Positions 4,672-10,820 of a DNA stretch of 11,470 nucleotides are shown piece by piece. The notes under the pieces were generated by a model that made no database searches, was not told where the DNA came from, and was given only the letters and a program-made list of their open reading frames with translations. How positions within the stretch are numbered: position 1 is the stretch's first letter; the number at the start of each line of letters is the position of its first letter. Source of the DNA: an uncultured Eubacteriales bacterium (GTDB taxonomy: Bacteria; Bacillota; Clostridia; Christensenellales; Borkfalkiaceae); assembly GCA_949745625.1 (NCBI GenBank), contig CATJZR010000117.1, forward strand, positions 1 to 11,470, given 5' to 3'. A program made the position numbers and the translations under genes.

Positions 4672-7116
4672 ATGGAAAAAAGATATTCGGTTACAGGAAT
4701 GACATGTTCCGCGTGTTCGTCGGGAATAGAGAGGACTGTTGGCAAGCTTGACGGCGTGCAAGACTGCGAGGTCAGTCTTATGGCAAAGAGTATGAAGGTC
4801 GAGTTTGACGAAAGCACGGTATCTGAGGAAAAGATTTTTACTGCGGTTCGGTCGCTCGGCTACGGCATTTTTAATGATGGCGACCAGCCTCAACGAGAGA
4901 CCGATGTGCGCGATAAGAGACTTTTTATAAGGTTTTTAATATCGGTGTGTATACTTGTTCCGCTGATGTACGTTTCAATGGGACACATGTTTGAAGCGCC
5001 CGTTCCGTTTTTTATCGACCCGTACAAGGGTAATGCCGAATGGTTTGCACTGTATCAGCTGATTTTGTCAGCAGCAATTATAGGCGTTAATTACGAGTTT
5101 TTCAAAAACGGCGCGGTCGCAGTGTTCAAAAAAGTACCTAATATGGATACTCTAGTTGCCTTGGGGTCGGGTGTTTCGTTTATTTATTCGACGGTGCTCA
5201 CGGTTTTGATATTCACCGGTAAAGACGGTTTTGCCATGCAGCTTCACTTTGAATCGGCGGCGTCGATTCTCACGCTGGTTACTGTCGGTAAGTGGCTTGA
5301 AGAAAAATCAAAGGCAAAGACCGGCGGGGGAATAGAAAAACTGCTAAAGCTTGCACCGGATACCGTTACGGTAGAGGTGGATGGTAAGCAGAGTTCAATA
5401 CCTGTTAAAGACGTAAAAATCGGCGATATTATCGTAGTAAAGCAGGGCGAATATGTGCCTGTCGACGGAAAGATAATCGAAGGCAGCTCGTTCGTGGATA
5501 AATGTGCCATAACGGGTGAAAGCCTGCCTGTAGAGGTTGCCGTCGGAGACGAGGTTACATCCGCCGTAATAGTAAAAAGCGGACTTATAAAAATGCGGGC
5601 AGAACGCGTGGGCGAGCAGACAACGCTTTCTAAAATAATCAAAATGGTGCGCGAGGCAGGTGCAAGCAAAGCTCCGATACAAAAATTTGCGGATAAGGTT
5701 GCAGGTGTTTTCGTGCCGGTTGTTACTGCTTTGTCCGTACTGACCTTTATAGTTTGGTTGATTATCGACGGCGGATTTAATGCCGCTCATAGCGCGACAT
5801 ACGCAATCAACGTACTCGTAGTATCTTGTCCGTGTGCGTTGGGCCTTGCAACGCCCGTTGCTATTATGACCGCGGCGGGTAAGGGCGCTTCGCTCGGAAT
5901 ACTTTACAAAGATGCCGAATCGCTGCAAAAGGTTTGCGAAATAAATACTGTTTTGTTGGATAAGACGGCAACTTTAACCGAGGGTAAACCCAAGGTTACC
6001 GACGTTATTACCTTCGGTTGCGTACAGGAAGATATTTTAAAAATTGCTTACGGTATTGAAAAGAATTCAAATCATCCTCTTGCAAAGTGCATAACCGATT
6101 ACGTAAGTGACGGCGTCACTGTCGCGGATTTCGAATATACGGTCGGTAAGGGGGCCAGCGCTGTTTACGGCGGTGAAAAATGGCGTTTGGGTAATACCAA
6201 ACTGCTTGACGGAATAAAGATAACCAAGGACGTTGAGGATAGCGCCGTGCAGCTTGCCGCCCAGGGAAAAACGGTACTGTATATGGCAAATTCTAAAAAA
6301 GTTTGTGCTTTAATAGCCGTTGCTGATACAGTAAAGGAAGGAAGTAGGGAAGCAATAAGGCTGTTGAAGGCTCGCAATATGCGCATAGCAATGCTGACTG
6401 GCGACGGGCAGCGGACTGCGGCGACAGTTGCGGAAAGTCTCGGTATCGATGAGTTTTTGGCGGACGTAATGCCGGAAGATAAGCTGAATGCAGTTACTAA
6501 TGTTCAGGCCGTCGGGGGGTGCGTGGCAATGGTCGGCGACGGCATAAACGATTCACCGGCATTAAAGCAAGCGGATATAGGTATAGCAATGGGTAGCGGA
6601 ACGGATGTTGCGATTGAAAGCGCCGGGGTAGTACTCGTAAGCGAGGACTTGCGCACTATAGATACCGTTTTCGGGCTTAGCAGAGCTACCGTAAGGAATA
6701 TAAAGGAAAATCTATTCTGGGCATTTTTCTATAACGTTGTTATGATACCCGTTGCGGCGGGCGTGTTTTCATGGCTAGGGTTTCCCTTCAGTCCAATGAT
6801 AGCCGCACTTTGCATGAGTCTCAGTTCGCTGTTTGTTGTCGGAAACGCGTTGCGGCTGTTACTTTATAAAAATAAAAATATTTTAAAGGAAGATAAATTT
6901 ATGAAAAAAATTGTTACTATCGACGGAATGTGCTGTGCGCACTGCGCTAAACGCGTTGAAGACGCCTTGGGTGCATTGACAAACGTAATTTCCGCAGACG
7001 TTAAGCTAAAGAAAAAAATCGCGGTTATAAGAAGCCGTGAGGATATAAGCGACGATGAAATAAATAAGACGATTGCCGACGCGGGATATACCGTCGTATC
7101 AATCGAGAGTAAATGA
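4672..7116 (+). CDS. copA: Copper-exporting P1B-type ATPase with C-terminal CopZ-like domain
   Basis: An 814-residue inner-membrane Cu(I) pump. An N-terminal heavy-metal domain (GMTCSAC, C12/C15) is followed by about eight membrane helices. The A-domain TGES is at 281-284 and the transport motif CPC at 386-388. The phosphorylation loop is DKTAT at 430-434, SNHPLA is the nucleotide-binding HP motif, and GDGIND is at 622-627. The last helices hold Tyr687-Asn688 and Met715-Ser716-x-Ser-Ser, the Cu(I)-specific set. From residue 744 a second metal-binding domain begins (GMCCAHC, C755/C758), an unusual C-terminal position. DKTAT deviates from the near-invariant DKTGT, and TGDG replaces the usual TGDN. 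The ATG at 4672 is chosen because residue 10 already lies in the metal motif. No Shine-Dalgarno sequence precedes it. An ArsR-family gene follows. Confidence 0.95.
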   Translation: MEKRYSVTGMTCSACSSGIERTVGKLDGVQDCEVSLMAKSMKVEFDESTVSEEKIFTAVRSLGYGIFNDGDQPQRETDVRDKRLFIRFLISVCILVPLMYVSMGHMFEAPVPFFIDPYKGNAEWFALYQLILSAAIIGVNYEFFKNGAVAVFKKVPNMDTLVALGSGVSFIYSTVLTVLIFTGKDGFAMQLHFESAASILTLVTVGKWLEEKSKAKTGGGIEKLLKLAPDTVTVEVDGKQSSIPVKDVKIGDIIVVKQGEYVPVDGKIIEGSSFVDKCAITGESLPVEVAVGDEVTSAVIVKSGLIKMRAERVGEQTTLSKIIKMVREAGASKAPIQKFADKVAGVFVPVVTALSVLTFIVWLIIDGGFNAAHSATYAINVLVVSCPCALGLATPVAIMTAAGKGASLGILYKDAESLQKVCEINTVLLDKTATLTEGKPKVTDVITFGCVQEDILKIAYGIEKNSNHPLAKCITDYVSDGVTVADFEYTVGKGASAVYGGEKWRLGNTKLLDGIKITKDVEDSAVQLAAQGKTVLYMANSKKVCALIAVADTVKEGSREAIRLLKARNMRIAMLTGDGQRTAATVAESLGIDEFLADVMPEDKLNAVTNVQAVGGCVAMVGDGINDSPALKQADIGIAMGSGTDVAIESAGVVLVSEDLRTIDTVFGLSRATVRNIKENLFWAFFYNVVMIPVAAGVFSWLGFPFSPMIAALCMSLSSLFVVGNALRLLLYKNKNILKEDKFMKKIVTIDGMCCAHCAKRVEDALGALTNVISADVKLKKKIAVIRSREDISDDEINKTIADAGYTVVSIESK
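6885..6903 (+). promoter_or_regulatory. In-frame internal ribosome binding site and ATG within copA
   Basis: AAAGGAAG at 6885-6892 lies 8 bases before an in-frame ATG at 6901. The match and spacing resemble the ribosome binding sites of rpmF, asnS, glyS, fhs and glnS in this window, while the copA start itself has none. The surrounding stretch (about 6862-6900) is A/T-rich and reads like an intergenic region that has become a linker. Confidence 0.6.
6901..7116 (+). CDS. CopZ-like copper chaperone, in-frame product nested in copA
   Basis: The last 71 codons of copA form a complete HMA/CopZ domain that starts with its own Met: MKKIVTIDGMCCAHCAKRVEDAL. The metal-binding cysteines are at positions 12 and 15 of the nested product. 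Its size (71 aa) and start match free-standing copper chaperones, which carry Cu(I) to the CopA entry site. Preceded by a good ribosome binding site, it could be translated on its own from the copA mRNA as well as being fused to the pump. Origin by loss of the stop codon between adjacent copA and copZ genes is a reasonable inference. Without expression data it may be only a fused domain, and the Shine-Dalgarno sequence could be a relic. Confidence 0.5.
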   Translation: MKKIVTIDGMCCAHCAKRVEDALGALTNVISADVKLKKKIAVIRSREDISDDEINKTIADAGYTVVSIESK

Positions 7117-7132
7117 CAAAGTTACAGAATAT

Positions 7133-7149
7133 GTGACAATATACGTCAC
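7133..7149. repeat. GTGAC-N7-GTCAC inverted repeat upstream of arsR
   Basis: GTGAC (7133-7137) and GTCAC (7145-7149) form a short dyad 10 bases upstream of the arsR -35 hexamer. TGACA also recurs at 7114, 7134 and 7160. This could be an operator for the ArsR-family protein, but with arms of only 5 bases it may be chance. Confidence 0.35.
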
Positions 7150-7158
7150 TGTATCGTT

Positions 7159-7188
7159 TTGACATATTACCATATAAAGCCTTATAAT
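7159..7188 (+). promoter_or_regulatory. arsR-family gene promoter
   Basis: TTGACA (7159-7164), an 18-base spacer and TATAAT (7183-7188) make a near-consensus promoter between copA and the regulator gene. The predicted start near 7195 leaves a leader of about 23 bases containing a ribosome binding site. The regulator can thus be made independently of copA, although no terminator prevents read-through from copA. Confidence 0.8.
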
Positions 7189-7198
7189 TTTATTATAA
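7182..7198. repeat. TTATAAT-TTT-ATTATAA palindrome over arsR -10
   Basis: A 7-3-7 perfect dyad covers the -10 element and the predicted start region of the regulator gene, a natural place for autorepression. The sequence is pure A/T, so a fortuitous palindrome is fairly likely. Confidence 0.4.
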
Positions 7199-7217
7199 TT
7201 AAATTTCAGAGGTGAGT

Positions 7218-7556
7218 ATGGCAGAAACGATGCTATTGGACAGGCGTACAAAAGATTTGGTTAAGGAGTACGTCCCTGACGGCGACGTACTGGACAGTAT
7301 AGTGTGCTTTTTTTCGATTTTTGCCGACCCGACTCGCGTAAAAATGTTGTCCGCGCTTGCTATTTCCGAAATGTGCGTAACCGATTTATCGCGTGTGCTC
7401 GAAATAAACCAGACCACTATTTCTCATCAGCTGAGGTTGCTTAAAAATCTCGGAATAGTCAAAAGCGACAGACAGGGAAAAATAATTTTTTACAGCCTTG
7501 TAAACGATACTGTCAATGATGTTATGTTAAAAGGTGTGGAATTTTTGGGTTGCTGA
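7218..7556 (+). CDS. ArsR/SmtB-family metalloregulator, likely regulator of copA
   Basis: A 112-residue winged-helix repressor of the ArsR/SmtB family. FADPTRVKMLSAL (35-47) is the family entry helix. The recognition-helix region is VLEINQTTISHQLRLLKNLGIVK (60-82) and the wing is DRQGKIIFYSL (84-94). The alpha3 metal motif ELCVCDL of ArsR/CadC appears as E51-M-C53-V-T55-D56-L, keeping one of two cysteines. The alpha5 histidines of SmtB-type zinc sensors are absent (LVNDTVNDVMLKGVEF). Other cysteines are C30 and the C-terminal C112. The effector is therefore uncertain, with copper inferred only from copA. ATG 7218 is chosen over GTG 7212 because GAGGTGA (7209-7215) would overlap the GTG. It lies 101 bases after copA with its own promoter and ends in a shared terminator. 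Confidence 0.92.
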   Translation: MAETMLLDRRTKDLVKEYVPDGDVLDSIVCFFSIFADPTRVKMLSALAISEMCVTDLSRVLEINQTTISHQLRLLKNLGIVKSDRQGKIIFYSLVNDTVNDVMLKGVEFLGC

Positions 7557-7591
7557 AAAAAAGGCAGAGGGTTGACCTCTGCCTTTTTTTT
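7556..7591. terminator. Bidirectional terminator between arsR and glyS
   Basis: GGCAGAGG (7563-7570) pairs perfectly with CCTCTGCC (7576-7583) around GTTGA. A run of seven As on the left and more than seven Ts on the right let it work in both directions. It starts at the last base of the arsR stop codon and ends 2 bases from the glyS stop on the minus strand, so the two convergent genes share it. Confidence 0.95.
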
Positions 7592-7592
7592 G

Positions 7593-8981
7593 TTAAAATT
7601 CCAGACTTTTTTCGATGTAAGAACAAAGCTCGGCGATTTTAAGTCTTATCTGTTGCATGGTGTCGCGGTCGCGCACGGTCACGGTGTCGTCGTTCAGCGT
7701 GTCGAAATCCACTGTAATGCAGTAAGGGGTACCAATTTCGTCCTGACGGCGGTATCTCTTTCCGATTGAGCCCGTAACATCGTAGGTTACGGCAAATTTT
7801 TTGGCAAGCTTTCTGTAAACCTCGTCGGCTTTCTCAGAAAGATTTTTCTGTAACGGCAGCACGCACGCCTTATACGGTGCAATAGCGGGGTGGAAGTGTA
7901 AAACCGTTCTGACGTCGTTTTTCTCTGCATCAAGTATTTCTTCGTCGTAAGCCGCGCAAAGAAGTGCCAGCATCAGTCTGTCTGCGCCTATAGAATATTC
8001 TATGACATTAGGTACAAACTTTTCGTTTGTAAACGGGTCAATATAAAGCATAGTCTTTCCAGAGTATTCCTGATGTCTGGATAAATCCCAAACGCCGCGG
8101 TGGTGTACTCCGTTAAGCTCTTGCCAGCCCATAGGGAAATTGTACTGAATGTCGCAGGCTGCTTTTGCGTAATGAGCAAGCTTGTCATGGTCGTGAAAAC
8201 GCAGGTTTTCGCTTTTTAATCCGAGGCTCTCTACGAATTCGAGCGCCTTTTTCTTAAATTCCTCGTAAATGCTCATTGCTTCGTCTTCACGGCAGAATTT
8301 CTGTAATTCCATTTGCTCGAATTCGACGGTTCTGAAAAGAAAATTACCGGGTGTGATTTCGTTGCGGAATGATTTTCCTATCTGCGCTATGGCAAACGGC
8401 ACTTTGGCGCGCGCTGTGCGTTGTACGTTAAGGAAGTTTACGTATTCTCCCTGACAGGTTTCGGGTCTGAGATACACCTTGTCCGAGCCCTCTTCCAAAG
8501 TTCCGCGCGAAGTTACAAACATTGGATTGAATTTGCGTATGGGGGTCCAGTTTCTTACGCCGCAGTGGGGGCATTTAACATCGTGTTCTTCGATATAGCT
8601 TTCCATTTCAGCATCCGTCATAGCTTCGGCGGCAACTTCGCCTTTGCTATGTGCTTCTATAAGCGTATCCGCACGGAAGCGCTGTTTGCAGTTTTTGCAG
8701 TCCATTTTCGGGTCGCCGAAGCTTGCGACATGCCCGCTTGCTTCCCACACGCGCGGGTTCATTAAAATTGCGGCATCTACGCCGAAAGTATCGGTGGTTT
8801 CCTGTACGAACTTTTTCCACCAGGCACGCTTTACGTTATTTTTAAGCTCTACGCCTACGGGACCGAAATCCCAAGTGTTTGCAAATCCACCGTAAATTTC
8901 GCTTCCTGGAAATACGAAACCCCTGTTTTTGCAAAGATTTACTATTTTATCCATTGTCACGGCTTGTTTTTTCTCTGCCAT
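7593..8981 (-). CDS. glyQS: Glycyl-tRNA synthetase, dimeric (GlyQS) type
   Basis: A 462-residue class IIa synthetase that charges tRNA-Gly. It is the single-chain dimeric type, not the alpha/beta tetramer type. The N-terminus KIVNLCKNRGFVFPGSEIYGG and WDFGPVG are family hallmarks. C95-C98 and C137-C140 form the zinc-ribbon pairs of the insertion. Motif 2 is FRNEITPGNFLFRTVEFEQME (205 on), motif 3 is SIGADRLMLAL, and the C-terminal anticodon domain contains YRRQDEIGTPYC and TVTVRDRDTM. AAGGAG, 7 bases before the ATG on the minus strand, supports the start at 8981. The gene is divergent from fhs and convergent with arsR. Its upstream region is too short for a T-box leader, so the tRNA-sensing control common for Bacillota glyS genes is not present here. 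Confidence 0.97.
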   Translation of the reverse strand: MAEKKQAVTMDKIVNLCKNRGFVFPGSEIYGGFANTWDFGPVGVELKNNVKRAWWKKFVQETTDTFGVDAAILMNPRVWEASGHVASFGDPKMDCKNCKQRFRADTLIEAHSKGEVAAEAMTDAEMESYIEEHDVKCPHCGVRNWTPIRKFNPMFVTSRGTLEEGSDKVYLRPETCQGEYVNFLNVQRTARAKVPFAIAQIGKSFRNEITPGNFLFRTVEFEQMELQKFCREDEAMSIYEEFKKKALEFVESLGLKSENLRFHDHDKLAHYAKAACDIQYNFPMGWQELNGVHHRGVWDLSRHQEYSGKTMLYIDPFTNEKFVPNVIEYSIGADRLMLALLCAAYDEEILDAEKNDVRTVLHFHPAIAPYKACVLPLQKNLSEKADEVYRKLAKKFAVTYDVTGSIGKRYRRQDEIGTPYCITVDFDTLNDDTVTVRDRDTMQQIRLKIAELCSYIEKSLEF

Positions 8982-9009
8982 AATTAAGCTCCTTAAAATG
9001 TATAACTAT

Positions 9010-9038
9010 ATTTTATATTAATTGACAGGTCAAGTCAA
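9010..9038 (-). promoter_or_regulatory. glyQS promoter (minus strand)
   Basis: Read on the minus strand, TTGACT (9038-9033), a 17-base spacer and TAAAAT (9015-9010) form a good sigma-A promoter. The predicted leader is only about 22 bases. The -35 region contains TTGAC-AG-GTCAA (9022-9033) followed by a repeated GTCAA (9034-9038), a small dyad that could be an operator. Confidence 0.7.
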
Positions 9039-9060
9039 GCGTGATTGTACATAAAATATT

Positions 9061-9095
9061 TAAAAAAAGTAGTTTTAAACGATATACTTTTTTTA
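9061..9095. repeat. 11-bp inverted repeat in the glyQS-fhs divergent region
   Basis: TAAAAAAAGTA (9061-9071) and TACTTTTTTTA (9085-9095) are perfect reverse complements around 13 bases that include GTTTTAAAC. The repeat sits between the two divergent promoters and overlaps the expected -35 position of fhs. It could be an operator, or A-tract DNA acting as an UP element. The 158-base region holds no other gene. Confidence 0.55.
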
Positions 9096-9103
9096 TTGCC
9101 TTA

Positions 9104-9112
9104 TGGTATAAT
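9104..9112 (+). promoter_or_regulatory. fhs promoter, extended -10
   Basis: TGGTATAAT (9104-9112) is a perfect -10 hexamer with the TGn extension. The matching -35 position (about 9084-9089, ATACTT) is poor, so the extended -10 probably carries recognition, possibly helped by the A/T tracts upstream. The predicted start near 9119 gives a leader of about 20 bases with AAGGAG. Confidence 0.65.
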
Positions 9113-9139
9113 TTTATATATTGAAAGTAAGGAGCGAAA

Positions 9140-10801
9140 ATGCTGTCCGATATAGAAATAGCCGAAAATTGTAAACTTAAAGATATACGCGAGATTGCAA
9201 AAAAGCTGTCTCTCGGCGAGGATAGTCTGGAATTGTACGGCAAATATAAAGCCAAAATCGATTTGAAGCGCGTCAATCCCAAGTCAAAGCTTATTTTGGT
9301 AACCGCAGTTAATCCCACTGCAAGCGGTGAGGGAAAAACTACGGTTTCAATCGGACTTGCCGACGGTATGGCGAGGCTCGGTAAAAAAGTTTGTCTTGCT
9401 TTGCGCGAACCTTCGCTGGGGCCCGTGTTCGGAATTAAGGGCGGTGCTGCGGGTGGCGGCTACGCGCAGATAGTGCCTATGGCTGATATTAATCTGCATT
9501 TTACTGGCGATTTGCACGCAATAACCGCTGCGAATAATTTACTGTGCGCAATGATTGACAACCATATCTTACGCGGTAACGCTCTGAAAATCAAGGATGT
9601 TTATTTCCGTCGCTGTATGGATATTAATGACCGTGCGCTAAGGGAGATAACGCTGAATTGCAAAGCGGGCGGAATGAAAGGTTGTGAAAGCTATCAAAGG
9701 CAGGAGGGCTTCGAAATAACCGCGGCGTCTGAGGTTATGGCGATTTTGTGCCTTGCTACAGACGTTAAAGACCTTAAAAAGAGACTCGGGAATATCGTGG
9801 TTGGTGTAGATGCCGAAGGTGATTACGTCAGGGCACGTCAGTTGAACGCCGACGGTGCAATGGCTACGCTGTTAAAGGATGCCATAAAGCCCAATCTTGT
9901 ACAGACGCTGGAGGGAACTCCCGCAATCGTTCACGGCGGACCTTTTGCAAATATAGCGCACGGCTGCAATTCAATACGTGCAACTTTTGCGGCGATGACG
10001 CTTGCCGACTATACCGTAACCGAGGCGGGGTTCGGCGCGGATTTGGGCGCGGAAAAGTTTCTCGACGCTAAGTGCCGCATTGCGGGAATACAGCCCGATT
10101 GCGTTGTAATAGTTGCAACGGTTAAGGCGTTGAAGTTGCATGGCGGCGCGGATAAGTCTGGGCTTGCAATGGAAAATCTTGCAGCACTTAATGCGGGGCT
10201 TCCTAATCTATTAAAGCATATTGAAAACATAAAGACGGTTTACGGCAAGCCCGTGGTGGTGGCAATGAATCGGTTTGAAACGGACACAGAGGCTGAAATA
10301 AATGCGGTGATGAAAGCATGCAATGAGGTTGGTGCTTCGGCCGTATTTACTGACGTTTTTGTAAACGGTGGCATCGGAGGGGAAGAGCTTGCGAAGGCCG
10401 TTTGTGCTGCGTGCGATATTAAAAGCGAGCTTACATTTTCCTACAGGCTGCAAGACGGCATAAAGACCAAAATCGAAGATATAGCAAAAAAAATATACGG
10501 CGGCGACGGCGCTGATTTTTCGCCCGATGCGCTTAATAAAATAGAGGAAATGGAGAGCAGAGGAATAAAGGGTTTGCCCGTTATTATAGCTAAAACACAA
10601 TATTCGCTTTCCGACGACCCGACCATGCTTGCACGTCCGGAAGGTTTCAGAATATTTGTCAGGGATATAATATACAAGGGTGGCGCGAATTTTATCGTAG
10701 CCGTAGCAGGCGAAATTATGCTTATGCCTGGTCTGCCACAAGCGCCTTGCGCCGAACGAATAGATATAGACGAAAACGGAATTATCAGCGGACTAAGCTG
10801 A
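9140..10801 (+). CDS. fhs: Formate-tetrahydrofolate ligase
   Basis: Fhs (553 aa, normal length) joins formate to tetrahydrofolate with ATP hydrolysis, giving 10-formyl-THF for purines, formyl-Met-tRNA and, in acetogens, the methyl branch of the Wood-Ljungdahl pathway. The P-loop N58-PTASGEGKTT is complete. REPSLGPVFGIKGGAAGGGYAQ and the INLHFTGDLHAITAANNL block follow as in all family members. Further conserved segments are GAMATLLKDAIKPNLVQTLEG, PFANIAHGCNS, TEAGFGADLGAEKF and the C-terminal MLMPGLP. AAGGAG at 9129-9134 supports the start. It is divergent from glyQS and is followed 19 bases later by glnS, so fhs-glnS is probably one transcript. Its presence alone does not prove acetogenesis, since many Clostridia use it for one-carbon supply. 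Confidence 0.97.
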   Translation: MLSDIEIAENCKLKDIREIAKKLSLGEDSLELYGKYKAKIDLKRVNPKSKLILVTAVNPTASGEGKTTVSIGLADGMARLGKKVCLALREPSLGPVFGIKGGAAGGGYAQIVPMADINLHFTGDLHAITAANNLLCAMIDNHILRGNALKIKDVYFRRCMDINDRALREITLNCKAGGMKGCESYQRQEGFEITAASEVMAILCLATDVKDLKKRLGNIVVGVDAEGDYVRARQLNADGAMATLLKDAIKPNLVQTLEGTPAIVHGGPFANIAHGCNSIRATFAAMTLADYTVTEAGFGADLGAEKFLDAKCRIAGIQPDCVVIVATVKALKLHGGADKSGLAMENLAALNAGLPNLLKHIENIKTVYGKPVVVAMNRFETDTEAEINAVMKACNEVGASAVFTDVFVNGGIGGEELAKAVCAACDIKSELTFSYRLQDGIKTKIEDIAKKIYGGDGADFSPDALNKIEEMESRGIKGLPVIIAKTQYSLSDDPTMLARPEGFRIFVRDIIYKGGANFIVAVAGEIMLMPGLPQAPCAERIDIDENGIISGLS

Positions 10802-10820
10802 TTTACGAAAGGAGTAAAAT

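Noticed and set aside
7123..7136. CopY-type cop box near arsR (TACA...TGTG)
   Set aside because: The arms are 5 bases apart instead of 2 and the second arm does not read TGTA.
7212..7217. GTG at 7212 as the arsR start
   Set aside because: It overlaps the GAGGTGA ribosome site, whereas ATG 7218 has usable spacing.
9022..9057. Second plus-strand promoter for fhs starting at TTGACA 9022
   Set aside because: No -10 hexamer occurs at 16-19 bases. The nearest TAAAAT is 24 bases away. The TTGACA is better explained by the glyQS-side dyad.
8982..9139. T-box leader for glyQS, or a folate-type riboswitch for fhs
   Set aside because: Both predicted leaders are about 20 bases and the whole gap is 158 bases. 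No T-box sequence or anti-terminator and terminator pair is seen.
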